A DNA stretch of 40,856 nt from Candidatus Berkelbacteria bacterium (GTDB taxonomy: Bacteria; Patescibacteriota; UBA1384; DTJR01), in the NCBI GenBank assembly GCA_026397175.1, contig JAPLVK010000020.1:1-40856 (forward strand). Direction: 5' to 3'. A program made the translations under genes and the position numbers. Of this stretch, positions 22,612 to 31,837 are shown one piece after another. A model generated the notes under the pieces. The model was given only the letters and a program-made list of their open reading frames with translations, ran no database searches and was not told the origin of the DNA. Position 1 is the first letter of the stretch. Each line of letters opens with the position of its first letter.

Positions 22612-24549
22612 ATGTATTTATTGAGTTTTATTTCGATATTGGGGTGGATATTTTTTCTATCCGTTAAATTTAAAAAGTATGCTTCCTTTTTCCCTTTTTT
22701 TGTTGTTACAGCAATAATTTTTATCTTATACTTAGCCGGGCTGACAGGAACATTGCTAGTCGCCAACAGATTATTATTTTATTTGGGATTATTGCTACCG
22801 ATCTACGCAATTTTTAAATTTAAATTGACTCTAAAGGAATTAAAAAATCTACCGATAAGTTTCTTTTTCTTGGCGATCTCCGGTGTGATTTGGTATTTTT
22901 TTACCAGACATGCCGTTATATTCGGCTGGGACGAGTTTTGTTGGGGACAGTTCACAAAAGTCATTTTTAGCACTAACCATATCTATACAGTAAACAGCGC
23001 GATTTTTGAAGGTAAAATGAATTACCCTCCCGGCATCTCGCTTTTTCAGTATTATTTTTTGCCTTTTAACCGCTATTCGGAAGCAGCACTCTATTTTTCT
23101 CAAGGCATAATCATCCTGTCTACTATTTCAATCATTTTTGACTTTGTTGGTCGAAGTAAAAAAAGATTATTTATTTTTGTGCTAATCGTCAGCTCGGCAC
23201 TTATCTACTTTAGTCGTGGAATCCTTTCGATGACGAATGACCATATTGTAGGAGCGATTTTTGGTAGCGCCATATTATCATCTTTATATATTTTGCGCTC
23301 GAATAAATCGAAGCTGCTTCTTATTCCGGCAATTTTTGCTCTGCCGTTGATAAAAACCACGGGCATTGTTTTGTCGTTGACAGTCGTGCTGGTAGCGTCA
23401 GTGGATTTGTTAATTTTAAACCTTAGTTTGGGGAAACAAAAAAAGCAGACAAAGATAAACATTTTAATCCCCGTATTATTAATATTCATTCTGGGATTTT
23501 CCGCTTTAGTATCCATAAAAAGTTGGGATTTTTACCTTAAAGGACAGGGTGTTGCAGCCACATCCACCCTGCCTAGCTTGCCTAAAGTCAGAAAATCATT
23601 TTCACCTCAAGCGTCTGATCGAGAAAAGTTAACACTTATGAACTTTAAGAAGGCAATTATTTCGCTTCCCTTAAATCAACAAGAAGGGGTGTTGGGATCT
23701 AATTATACGGCTGTTAGAATATATTTTAATCTAATCAACAAAATTAATCGTCCCGGATTATCTATAGTGACATGGTTTTCGATTTTCACAATTTTGTTCG
23801 GGTTTATTTTTTACCTTCAACAACCGAAAAAAAGGGTCGCTTGGGTGGCTCTTTATTTATCGCTAACCGTGGGGTTATTGACATATTTATTTTTTCATCT
23901 TCTGGCATATATGCTTTATTTCTCTGATTATGAGGGACCGAACTTAGCTTCGATGAGCAGATATATCAGTTCATATTTCTTGGGTTTAGCTATAATTACA
24001 ATTGGCTCTATCGCTATTTTTATAAAAGAAAAGCCGGATAAATCGAGACCATTAAAAACGGTTGCTGGTGTAATTTTCTTGTATCTGCTTATTTTTCACA
24101 CTCCTCCTTTAATCGAATTAATTGCACCTCCACAAATGATAGCGGCCCCTACAAATTTAACCCGCGAAAAAACAAAGAAATTTTCCGATTACATTAACGC
24201 CAACACCGAAGCAGGAAGTAAGGTTTGGCTAATCTATCAAAACACAAACGGTTGGGAGTGTATGATGGTCAGATATGACATTGTTCCAAGAAGAATGAAC
24301 GGTGGCAGCGGCAATTGGTCGCTGGGCGAAAAATATGGTCCGCAAGATGTTTGGACCAATGGGATGCCTAAAGAAACTTGGAGCACACAACTCCTAGACG
24401 AAAAATACGACTATGTCTTTTTGGCTAAAGTCGATGACAACTTTTGGACTCATTACGAGGGATTGTTTGAAGACCCAATCGGGGCAAAATCCAAACAGCT
24501 TTTCCGGGTACAGAAAAAAGATAACAGCGCGGTATTGGTTGCTAAATAA
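22612..24549 (+). CDS. GT-C (GT39-like) integral membrane glycosyltransferase
   Basis: The 645-residue protein has about eleven to thirteen membrane helices and a soluble C-terminal part (about 520-645). After the early helices comes IFGWDEFCWG, an acidic pair in the first large outer loop where GT39/ArnT-type enzymes carry their catalytic Asp, then NYPPGISLFQYYFLPF, a pattern seen in the same superfamily. Such enzymes use lipid-phosphate sugars on the outside of the membrane. GtrA and the GT2 synthase nearby would provide that donor. The acceptor is unknown. Ends at a palindrome cluster facing the convergent wecB-like gene. Confidence 0.75.
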   Translation: MYLLSFISILGWIFFLSVKFKKYASFFPFFVVTAIIFILYLAGLTGTLLVANRLLFYLGLLLPIYAIFKFKLTLKELKNLPISFFFLAISGVIWYFFTRHAVIFGWDEFCWGQFTKVIFSTNHIYTVNSAIFEGKMNYPPGISLFQYYFLPFNRYSEAALYFSQGIIILSTISIIFDFVGRSKKRLFIFVLIVSSALIYFSRGILSMTNDHIVGAIFGSAILSSLYILRSNKSKLLLIPAIFALPLIKTTGIVLSLTVVLVASVDLLILNLSLGKQKKQTKINILIPVLLIFILGFSALVSIKSWDFYLKGQGVAATSTLPSLPKVRKSFSPQASDREKLTLMNFKKAIISLPLNQQEGVLGSNYTAVRIYFNLINKINRPGLSIVTWFSIFTILFGFIFYLQQPKKRVAWVALYLSLTVGLLTYLFFHLLAYMLYFSDYEGPNLASMSRYISSYFLGLAIITIGSIAIFIKEKPDKSRPLKTVAGVIFLYLLIFHTPPLIELIAPPQMIAAPTNLTREKTKKFSDYINANTEAGSKVWLIYQNTNGWECMMVRYDIVPRRMNGGSGNWSLGEKYGPQDVWTNGMPKETWSTQLLDEKYDYVFLAKVDDNFWTHYEGLFEDPIGAKSKQLFRVQKKDNSAVLVAK

Positions 24550-24558
24550 TATGGAGCC

Positions 24559-24668
24559 CCGCGGCTAAAGCCGTGGTACCTAGCTAACGCCCTGTCGGGG
24601 CGAACATCCCGTACCAGAGAACCAATTCACCCACGGACACAAGTCCGTGGTTCTCTTGGTACTGGGAT
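24559..24668. terminator. Palindrome cluster, probable bidirectional terminator
   Basis: Between convergent genes ending at 24549 and 24683. CCGCGGCT-AA-AGCCGTGG lies at 24559-24576. A long nested stem follows: ATCCCGTACCAGAGAACCA (24606-24624) pairs with TGGTTCTCTTGGTAC and GGGAT (24648-24668), with CCACGGAC-ACAA-GTCCGTGG (24631-24650) at its tip. There is no clear T-run, so the role as terminator is inferred from position. Confidence 0.6.
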
Positions 24669-24682
24669 AGACAATATCAGGT

Positions 24683-25816
24683 TTAACTCTTTTTGTGCCA
24701 GATAGTGCGGTTGACATAGTCCGTATAACTTGCAATTATGCGGACGACTTTTTTTGATACATTATCAACATCATAATCGGCAACGATTTTGGTTAGGCGT
24801 TTTTTGGGAGAAAAATCAGTCGTTATAATTTCAATGGACTGCAGAACTCTATCCGGGTTTAACCCCGACATAATTAAAGTTCCTTCGTCCATTCCTTCGG
24901 GCCGTTCGTGCGCTTGTCTAATCATAATTGCCGGAAAATTTAAAATGGACGATTCTTCGGAAATCGTACCACTGTCTGAAATAACACAGTGTGCATTTTG
25001 CTGGAGTTTGACATAATCAAAAAAACCGAGTGGCTTCATAAATCTAATTTTTTTGTCCAGATCCTTTTTGCCCATCTGCTCCAGTTTTTGGCGAGTTCGA
25101 GGATGAGTCGAAACAACAACCGGCATTTTGTATTTTGTTGCAACCGCGTTTAGCGACTCTAGCAACCGGTTAAAATTTTCTTTATCGTCAATATTTTCCT
25201 CCCTGTGTGCGCTCACGACAAAATATTTTCCTTTGTTTAATTTTAAGCTTGTTAACACCTTACTCGCCTTAATTTTCGGTGCGTAATAGTTTAAAACCTC
25301 CTTCATCGCCGAGCCGGTTTTGATAACTGTTTCGGGCTTGATTCCTTCGGCCAGAAGATATCGTCTGGCGTGTTCGGTTAGAGGCATATTGATATCGCTT
25401 AAATGATCCACAATTTTTCGATTAATATCCTCTGGGACTCGCTGGTCAAACGCGCGGTTTCCCGCTTCCATGTGGAAAACGGGGATTTTTCTTCTTTTGG
25501 CCGAAATAATTGCCAAACAACTGTTTGTATCTCCATAAAGCAAAACCGCGTCCGGCTTAACTTTCGCAAATAATTTATCGGAAAGAGAAATGACATTCCC
25601 AATCGTTCCGGCAGGACTATCACAAGCTGCGTTTAAAAAATAATCGGGTTTCCTGATTTCGAGTTGCTTAAAAAATATTTCGTTAAGTTCGTAATCATAA
25701 TTTTGGCCGGTATGAACCAAGATATGTTCAAAATGACGGTCGAGCTCAAACATTACTCGGCTTAGTTTTATGATCTCCGGCCTTGTCCCAACGATTGTCA
25801 TAATCTTTAGCGGCAT
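24683..25816 (-). CDS. UDP-GlcNAc 2-epimerase family, WecB/FnlC type
   Basis: A 377-residue non-hydrolysing 2-epimerase: GTRPEIIK (10-17), HTGQNYDYEL, YGDTNS and the motif HMEAGNRAFDQRVPEDINRK, followed by VVSAHREEN and the C-terminal ISDSGTISEES. The wording NRAFDQRVPEDINRKIVDH is typical of the subgroup (FnlC/CapG/WbvD) that epimerises 6-deoxy amino sugars, rather than plain WecB. Together with the RmlD-type reductase 15 bases upstream it points to UDP-L-FucNAc or UDP-L-QuiNAc synthesis. GGAGAGG precedes the ATG. Last gene of the operon starting at 30431. Confidence 0.9.
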   Translation of the reverse strand: MPLKIMTIVGTRPEIIKLSRVMFELDRHFEHILVHTGQNYDYELNEIFFKQLEIRKPDYFLNAACDSPAGTIGNVISLSDKLFAKVKPDAVLLYGDTNSCLAIISAKRRKIPVFHMEAGNRAFDQRVPEDINRKIVDHLSDINMPLTEHARRYLLAEGIKPETVIKTGSAMKEVLNYYAPKIKASKVLTSLKLNKGKYFVVSAHREENIDDKENFNRLLESLNAVATKYKMPVVVSTHPRTRQKLEQMGKKDLDKKIRFMKPLGFFDYVKLQQNAHCVISDSGTISEESSILNFPAIMIRQAHERPEGMDEGTLIMSGLNPDRVLQSIEIITTDFSPKKRLTKIVADYDVDNVSKKVVRIIASYTDYVNRTIWHKKS

Positions 25817-25831
25817 ATTTTCCTCTCCGGT

Positions 25832-26734
25832 TTATTGATTGTATTTTTTGTAATTGCACTCAAGATAATCATCATACATTATTTCGATCATTTTTGGCCA
25901 AGACAAGGGTTTATAACCCGTTGCTTTGCGAAAACAAGTCGAATTTAAGGAGCGGTCAATTTTGACCGAGCTATCTGGAACTATCTTGATTTTTTTCAAA
26001 TAAGCGCTGGCCATCAATTTTAACAAATCATATTTTGAAATCGGCGAGGTCGAAATCTGATAAAGTCCACTCAATTTGGGATTTTTAAAAATATGTTCAG
26101 ACATGACTTTGGCGATTAAGACCGTCGGCATCCCCGAATAAATCGCTTTCTTGAATCCCTTGGTTTGAACCTTTTGCGATAAAAACCATTCTAAAAGTCC
26201 GTGCTTTGTCCCCAGTTCGTGTCCGATAAAAGAAGTTCTAATCGTCAAACAATGTGGATAATTTACCTCGCCCAAAAATTTAGTCCGACCATATAAATCA
26301 GTTGCGTCGGATAAATCTGACTCGCTGTAATTGCCTTTTAACCCACTAAAAACACAGTCGGTCGCCAGTTGAATCATCCTTGTTTTGGTTTTTCTACACT
26401 CTTTGGCCAAGCGATGGGGCAAGGCCGCGTTTATTTCGACTGCTTCAAGCGGGTCTTCCTCTTTTGATAATTGCTTGGTGATACCGATACAATTTATTAA
26501 AACGGTCGGTTTAAGTTTTTTAAGCAAGTGGGCAATTGAAATAAAATTATTTGCTTCGATCCCGTTGACCACTTTTTGCATCAATTTTGGACCAAAATAT
26601 TTTGCAATTTTTTGATCTGTTTTTTGTTCTCTGAATGTCGCCCAAACATCTAAATCGGCCTGCTTGGATAATTCCCCAAACAATTTATGGCCAACCATGC
26701 CATTTGCGCCTAAAATAAGAACTTTTTGTTTCAT
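25832..26734 (-). CDS. RmlD-type NAD(P)-dependent sugar reductase
   Basis: A 300-residue short-chain dehydrogenase: nucleotide loop LGANGMVGHKL (7-17), NCIGITKQ, QLATDCVFSG and the active site YGRTKFLGE (YxxxK). It is the length of RmlD and lacks the C-terminal cupin of CapF/FnlB. In UDP-L-RhaNAc/L-QuiNAc synthesis (WbvB-WbvR-WbvD), an RmlD-like reductase (WbvR) acts before a WecB-like epimerase, the same pair as here. The needed 4,6-dehydratase is not in this window. dTDP-rhamnose synthesis is the alternative but RmlA-C are absent here. Confidence 0.85.
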   Translation of the reverse strand: MKQKVLILGANGMVGHKLFGELSKQADLDVWATFREQKTDQKIAKYFGPKLMQKVVNGIEANNFISIAHLLKKLKPTVLINCIGITKQLSKEEDPLEAVEINAALPHRLAKECRKTKTRMIQLATDCVFSGLKGNYSESDLSDATDLYGRTKFLGEVNYPHCLTIRTSFIGHELGTKHGLLEWFLSQKVQTKGFKKAIYSGMPTVLIAKVMSEHIFKNPKLSGLYQISTSPISKYDLLKLMASAYLKKIKIVPDSSVKIDRSLNSTCFRKATGYKPLSWPKMIEIMYDDYLECNYKKYNQ

Positions 26735-26812
26735 GATTAGCTCTAAGGTAGCAAAAATTTATCTAAAGGTAAAGAATCAGAAGGACGATCTACGAGACAA
26801 TAACCGACGATG

Positions 26813-28303
26813 TCACCTACGAGCTTTTATTGTCTGATTGATTTCTTGGATTAGAGCTTCTGAAATATTGCGGATATTCTCCTTTTTACTCAACTTAGAA
26901 ACCCGTAAATAATTTGGATCGATTACAGCCGAGATAGACACTTCGCCCAAGGCCTTAAGATAGAGTTTAATACTCTTAAGAGATGGTGAGACACGATGGT
27001 TCAATATCTGATCCAGTGCTTGTTGACAATCAGAATTAGTTTTAATTTTATAGACACCGTCGGCAAACTGATAAATGTAGGAACCAAACATCAAAACCGG
27101 TATACCCCTAAATAATGCCTCCCACCCGGGGGTACCGGTGGAGGTAGCTACCGCCACACAATGTTTAATTAAATCAAAACTATCACTATCTTTGCGTACT
27201 AACACAACATTTTTTGTCTGGAGAATGTCTTTATAGAATTCGATACTTCGACAAAAAGAATTTTGGATGGGATGTTCTTTAACATATAAATACATATTAT
27301 CCGGTAAGTATTTAGAAAGCATTTGAACAATTAAGCGTTGGTCAACAAAGACATCAGCTAGCGGAGAGGTAGTCAACTCGGGTTGATAATGCAATGGCAC
27401 ATATATATATTTTTTATCAAGGTCGGGATACACTGAATGCCGCCTGTAATAAAAGTTATGATATATATTAGTGACATTTCTACCGATTGCCAACTGTTTC
27501 CAGTTATAACTAACCAAGCTGCCCCAGTTTATCTTTTTAAAATAGAATAAAAAGACCTTCGGACCTTTCAAATAGAGATTGTGTATAAACTTAATCTGAT
27601 CAGTAATAAATTTAAAACGGATGCGCCAATCGCTTTTCATATAAAAAGGCACCGCGTCCTCGCTATCTGATATTTGAGCATCAAAATGACGCTGCAGCTT
27701 ATCAGATAGATTAATTTCCGCTTCGCTTTTGTTTTTAAACTGTTTCTTTAGTTCAATAAAACGAGATTTTAACTTGAGACAGTTATCCCTCCAGTCATGC
27801 ATAATTATGCCCATATCCTCAATTTGGGACTGGTGAAAGAGAAAAATAGTCGGGATTTTTTTTAATTTACATAGCTCATAAATGACATAGTCGAAAATTT
27901 CGTGGGGCACATTACTAGAGACGAACAAATTAACTCGATGCGTTTCGATAATCGTGTTCCAATAACGAAGATAAAAGTAATACATTTTCTGACGCTCTCG
28001 ATAAGAATAGCGACGATCAACTTCCATCCGATCCATCATTTTAAGCACCATCCGTTCACAGTTCGCCATTTTTGTTATCAGTTCTTCATCTAAAGGAATT
28101 AAATCATTCGGATCGCCAAGCGACTTCTCTAATTGCAACAAAGAACGATATTCGACAAATTGAGCTTCTTTAACAGGCAGATTTTCAATTATCTTGTCGC
28201 AATAGACCACATCAATATAGTCAATCGAGATGTTGCGACAGACCTCTACAAGAACTTTGTCCATTATATCGCGGTAAAAACCATTAAAAATAATATTTAT
28301 CAT
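26813..28303 (-). CDS. Capsule-synthesis-type GT-B glycosyltransferase (paralogue A)
   Basis: A 496-residue protein. The C-terminal half has YVPLHYQPELTTSPLADVF, VKEHPIQNS and ATSTGTPGWEALFRGIPVLMFG, the pattern of the capsule polysaccharide synthesis family that includes the KpsC/KpsS Kdo transferases. The N-terminal half (PLDEEL, LKMMDRMEVDR, YSYRERQ, LRYWN, PHEIFDYVIYELCKLKKIPT) is shared closely with the gene at 36156-37595, so the two are paralogues. It follows the ABC exporter ATPase by 16 bases. Probably adds a specific sugar to the glycan; Kdo itself is not implied because no Kdo genes are seen. Confidence 0.8.
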   Translation of the reverse strand: MINIIFNGFYRDIMDKVLVEVCRNISIDYIDVVYCDKIIENLPVKEAQFVEYRSLLQLEKSLGDPNDLIPLDEELITKMANCERMVLKMMDRMEVDRRYSYRERQKMYYFYLRYWNTIIETHRVNLFVSSNVPHEIFDYVIYELCKLKKIPTIFLFHQSQIEDMGIIMHDWRDNCLKLKSRFIELKKQFKNKSEAEINLSDKLQRHFDAQISDSEDAVPFYMKSDWRIRFKFITDQIKFIHNLYLKGPKVFLFYFKKINWGSLVSYNWKQLAIGRNVTNIYHNFYYRRHSVYPDLDKKYIYVPLHYQPELTTSPLADVFVDQRLIVQMLSKYLPDNMYLYVKEHPIQNSFCRSIEFYKDILQTKNVVLVRKDSDSFDLIKHCVAVATSTGTPGWEALFRGIPVLMFGSYIYQFADGVYKIKTNSDCQQALDQILNHRVSPSLKSIKLYLKALGEVSISAVIDPNYLRVSKLSKKENIRNISEALIQEINQTIKARR

Positions 28304-28319
28304 GAGGGTTGTCTTACCG

Positions 28320-29591
28320 TTATTTGATAGTGCGGGAACGAATTTGAAACCGGCGGGGTTCCCCGTTTGGCAGCGACCATTGATAGGGTATAACTAGCTT
28401 GGTAGAATTGCCTAACATTTGATCGGCGTTCGCGCCAGCAAAACCCGCGTCTTTCATATCGCCGATGATATTAAACAGACCGATCTCTCGTGTGGGTACA
28501 ATGTCCTCGGAGATATCTTGGGCACGGACCCCCATTTGTAGGCCGTACAGACCTGGTAAGAGCGGCATTTTCGGGAAGGTACAGGTGATAATACCCTTGC
28601 CTTGCAAATGAGTTGGAGTAGACCCGTCGTAAAGCATGCTGGCCATAAACATCGGACCATAATGCGAGGTAACAGCGATCCAAAACGACGGGTATACCAC
28701 TTTTTCTCGAGCGTTGTAATGAATCTCGACTGTCAGGTCGTCTCCAGGCCGGTAGTCAGTCGTTTTATGACCGGCAGAATTTTTTAAGCAGACATCTTTA
28801 ATAACCAGCGGACCATTATCCCCTCCATGAGCATTTGGATTGTTGACTGTGTGTTCAATGTAATTGGCGACAAGCGTGCTCATATCACCGATTTCGACAA
28901 TTCGTCCTTTGTCCAACCACACCCCTTTTTTGCACAAGGCCTGAATTGAAGTCATATTATGGCTAACGAATATCACGGTCCGGCCTTGTTTGCCGATGTC
29001 TTCCATCTTACCCAATGACTTCTTTTGAAAAGCCGCGTCGCCCACCGCTAAGACCTCATCCACAATTAAAATCTCCGGCTCCAAATGGGCTGCCACGGCA
29101 AAGGCGAGGCGAACATACATACCGCTAGAATACCGCTTAACTGGTGTGTCGATAAATTGGCCCATCTCGGCAAAATCAACGATACTATCGAAATTGCGTT
29201 TAATTTCCTTGCGCCCCATACCCAAGATAGCCCCATTGAGAAAGATATTCTCTCGGCCGGTTAACTCCGGATGAAAACCGGTTCCAACCTCAAGCAAAGA
29301 AGCAACGCGACCCCTCATAGTGATAGTCCCCGTGGTCGGCGGAGTAATTTGCGATAGCACTTTTAGTAAAGTGCTTTTGCCTGCTCCGTTTCGCCCGATA
29401 ATACCAATTGCTTCGCCTTGTTTGATTGATAAGTTGATGTCTTTTAAGGCCCAGAAATCCTCGCGAGATTTTGTCGGCCTTTTAAATTTCAGAATCCGGG
29501 TAATTTCATCTCGCAAGGAATAGTATGGTTCTCTTTCGCCCAATTGATATTTTTTGCTTAAACCGTTAATTTCTATGATAGGTTTGTCCAT
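28320..29591 (-). CDS. wzt: Polysaccharide ABC exporter ATPase with C-terminal glycan-binding domain (Wzt type)
   Basis: A 423-residue protein. The nucleotide-binding domain has Walker A GRNGAGKS (66-73), signature YSSGM (154-158), Walker B LIVDEVLAVGD (175-185) and the switch His in VSHN (209-212). Residues about 260-405 form an extra beta-sandwich-like domain (DVCLKNSAG, DLTVEIHYNA, LLPGLYGLQMGV) as in Wzt-type ATPases, which recognise the glycan end before export. The permease gene ends six bases upstream. Export of lipid-linked polymer to the outer face of the membrane is the expected role. The terminal modifying enzymes of this locus (methyltransferase, acyltransferase) could create the export signal. 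Confidence 0.94.
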   Translation of the reverse strand: MDKPIIEINGLSKKYQLGEREPYYSLRDEITRILKFKRPTKSREDFWALKDINLSIKQGEAIGIIGRNGAGKSTLLKVLSQITPPTTGTITMRGRVASLLEVGTGFHPELTGRENIFLNGAILGMGRKEIKRNFDSIVDFAEMGQFIDTPVKRYSSGMYVRLAFAVAAHLEPEILIVDEVLAVGDAAFQKKSLGKMEDIGKQGRTVIFVSHNMTSIQALCKKGVWLDKGRIVEIGDMSTLVANYIEHTVNNPNAHGGDNGPLVIKDVCLKNSAGHKTTDYRPGDDLTVEIHYNAREKVVYPSFWIAVTSHYGPMFMASMLYDGSTPTHLQGKGIITCTFPKMPLLPGLYGLQMGVRAQDISEDIVPTREIGLFNIIGDMKDAGFAGANADQMLGNSTKLVIPYQWSLPNGEPRRFQIRSRTIK

Positions 29592-29597
29592 GGTTTT

Positions 29598-30431
29598 TTA
29601 GAGTATATCTGCGAAGAAGCGTTCTGTTTTTCTAAAATAGGTGACGCCAAGAATCAAAAGTCCAAATCCGACCGCCGTTGAGATCAAAAACTGCGTCCAG
29701 TCCATCGCTCCGGTATGGAGTAGAAGAGATCGAGCACAATTAATTACGCCGGTCATCGGATTTAAGAAAATTAGCCACTGATATTTGGGAGGGATAATGC
29801 TGACCGGATAGATCACCGGTGTAACATACATTAGTATTTGAATAGAAAACGGCAGAACATATCGCACATCTCTAAATTTAGCATTTACGGCAGCTAAGAA
29901 TAGACCCAATCCTGAAGATGCAACGAGCGAAATAAGGAGAAGAACGGGAATCATAACTACCCCGAGAAGTGATGGAGTAAAATGATAATAAATCATCATT
30001 CCGACTAAAATTAAAAAGGCAAAGGCAAAATCAATGAGCGGAGTAACAGCGGTGGAAACCGGAAGTAGTAACCGCGGAAAATAAACTTTTTTAACGATAC
30101 TTTCATTTGCGACCAAGCAATCGCTGGCGGCGGTTAGAGCGCCGGAAAAGTAGTTCCAAAACAATAGCCCCGAGTAGACAAAGATTGGGTAAGGGGCTCC
30201 CTCTGATGGAACTTTGGCCAACCGGCCAAAGATGACCGTAAAGATCACCATCGTAATAAATGGCTGAAAGATTGCCCAAGCTACTCCAACGAAGGTCTGC
30301 TTGTAACGAACTTTAATATCACGCCAGGCGAAAACATACAATAATTCCCGAAATCGCCAGATCTCCGGTAAATCAATATCTACCAGCCCTTTGGGCGGTC
30401 TGATTATGTGTTCGTTTGAATTATTTTTCAT
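29598..30431 (-). CDS. wzm: Polysaccharide ABC exporter permease (Wzm/TagG type)
   Basis: A 277-residue ABC-2 permease with six membrane helices. The cytoplasmic start ELLYVFAWRDIKVRYKQTFVGVAWAIFQPF is diagnostic of Wzm/TagG/RfbA permeases, and the coupling part SEGAPYPIFVYSGLLFWNYF and the C-terminal PVIYPVSIIPPKYQWLIFLNP fit as well. It heads the minus-strand operon running to 24683. A 227-base divergent spacer separates it from the glycosyltransferase at 30659. Confidence 0.94.
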   Translation of the reverse strand: MKNNSNEHIIRPPKGLVDIDLPEIWRFRELLYVFAWRDIKVRYKQTFVGVAWAIFQPFITMVIFTVIFGRLAKVPSEGAPYPIFVYSGLLFWNYFSGALTAASDCLVANESIVKKVYFPRLLLPVSTAVTPLIDFAFAFLILVGMMIYYHFTPSLLGVVMIPVLLLISLVASSGLGLFLAAVNAKFRDVRYVLPFSIQILMYVTPVIYPVSIIPPKYQWLIFLNPMTGVINCARSLLLHTGAMDWTQFLISTAVGFGLLILGVTYFRKTERFFADIL

Positions 30432-30554
30432 AAAAATAATATCACGCTTGGCATAGAATCCAGAATATCATTTAATAACCTCTTTGGCAAGCCAAGTCAT
30501 AACCTTGTGCAAAACAGAAATTTCCTCTCTTTTTATCAAGATAAGAAATTGCTT

Positions 30555-30582
30555 TTGTTTGGTTTATATTCTATCGTAATAA
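30555..30582 (+). promoter_or_regulatory. Possible promoter of the GT4/membrane protein operon
   Basis: TTGTTT (30555-30560), 16-bp spacer, TAATAA (30577-30582) in the divergent spacer, about 70 bases before the ATG at 30659. Weak evidence. Confidence 0.35.
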
Positions 30583-30658
30583 TGTAAAAATAAACCAAGT
30601 CAAAAACCATCTAAAATTTGCAAAAAACTGCATCTCAAGGTTAATTTTGAAAAATAAA

Positions 30659-31837
30659 ATGCCCTTCCCTAAAAAGAAAATATTATATGTCATCCCTTAT
30701 TTTGTACCCGCGTGGAGTTACGGCGGCCCTGTTAAGGTGGCATTTGATTTTGCCAAAGAACTAACCAAACTTGGCAATCGCGTTACTGTTGCCACAACTG
30801 ATGTCCTAGACGCTAGATCAAGAAACAAAAAACTTTTCGAAACAGTTGATGGCATTAAGGTCTGCAGGTTCAAAAATTTAAACAACATATTCGCAAGAAA
30901 TTTAAATTTTTACACTCCGGTCGGCTTTAGAAAATGGCTCAAAACAAATATCCAAAATTACGATATTGTTCATATTCACGAATTTTTTACCTATCAATCA
31001 TTTATTACAAGCAAAATCTGCCACAAAGCAAAAAAGCCGTACATCATTCAACCCCATGGATCTTTATCTCAATTTTGTAGAAAATCACGGTTTTATTTTA
31101 TTAAAAATTGTTTAGTCAAAAAATTTACACCCTTGGTGGTTTCGAGCAGCGCAATTATCGCTTTAAACGAAGAGGAGAAAAAAGATATCGCCCAAATTTA
31201 CCCACAAGCAAAAGCAAAAATTAAAATTGCGCCAAACGGACTCGATCTCACAGAATTTAAAAACATTAAAAAAAATGACTTACACAGGACTTACAATATT
31301 CCAAAGAGTAATAAAATTATTGCCTTTATCGGACGACTTCACTTCAAAAAAGGTCTGGATATATCTCTTAAAGCGCTGGCACGCATTAAAGACGAGCTAG
31401 ATTTTACATTTTTGATTATTGGTCCTGATGAGGGTGAAAAGGAAAATCTAGAAAATCTTGCAGAAAATCTTGGCATAAAAAACCGCATTGTTTTTGCGGG
31501 ATTAATGTCCGGTAACAAAAAACTCGAGACCCTAAAAAGCGCCGATCTTTCGCTTTTAAACTCAAGGTCTGAAGGACTACCAACAACGCTGCTTGAATCG
31601 GCCGCGCTGGCTCTTCCGATAATCTGCTCCTGCGGATCAAATTTCCCGGAAGTTGAACAATTTGAAGCGGGATTCGTGGTTGACAGCACGCAGCAAACCG
31701 CACAAAAAATAAAGCTTGTTTTGAAGGATGATCGGCTGCGAGAAAAATTGTCGCAAAATGCCTTAAAGTTAGCAGATAGCTTTAATCTTCAAAAATGCAC
31801 CCAAACATTGAATAAAATTTATGAATCCATATCATGA
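30659..31837 (+). CDS. GT4-type glycosyltransferase
   Basis: A GT-B enzyme of 392 residues. The N-terminus has VIPYFVPAWSYGGPVKVAFDFAKEL, the sugar-acceptor side of the family; the donor domain shows IAFIGRLHFKKGLDISLKA, FAGLMSGNKK and RSEGLPTTLLESAALALPI with the Glu-x7-Glu motif. It uses a nucleotide sugar in the cytoplasm. A frame extension to a TTG at 30647 adds four residues, but the ATG at 30659 is more likely. The next gene overlaps its stop by four bases. Confidence 0.88.
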   Translation: MPFPKKKILYVIPYFVPAWSYGGPVKVAFDFAKELTKLGNRVTVATTDVLDARSRNKKLFETVDGIKVCRFKNLNNIFARNLNFYTPVGFRKWLKTNIQNYDIVHIHEFFTYQSFITSKICHKAKKPYIIQPHGSLSQFCRKSRFYFIKNCLVKKFTPLVVSSSAIIALNEEEKKDIAQIYPQAKAKIKIAPNGLDLTEFKNIKKNDLHRTYNIPKSNKIIAFIGRLHFKKGLDISLKALARIKDELDFTFLIIGPDEGEKENLENLAENLGIKNRIVFAGLMSGNKKLETLKSADLSLLNSRSEGLPTTLLESAALALPIICSCGSNFPEVEQFEAGFVVDSTQQTAQKIKLVLKDDRLREKLSQNALKLADSFNLQKCTQTLNKIYESIS

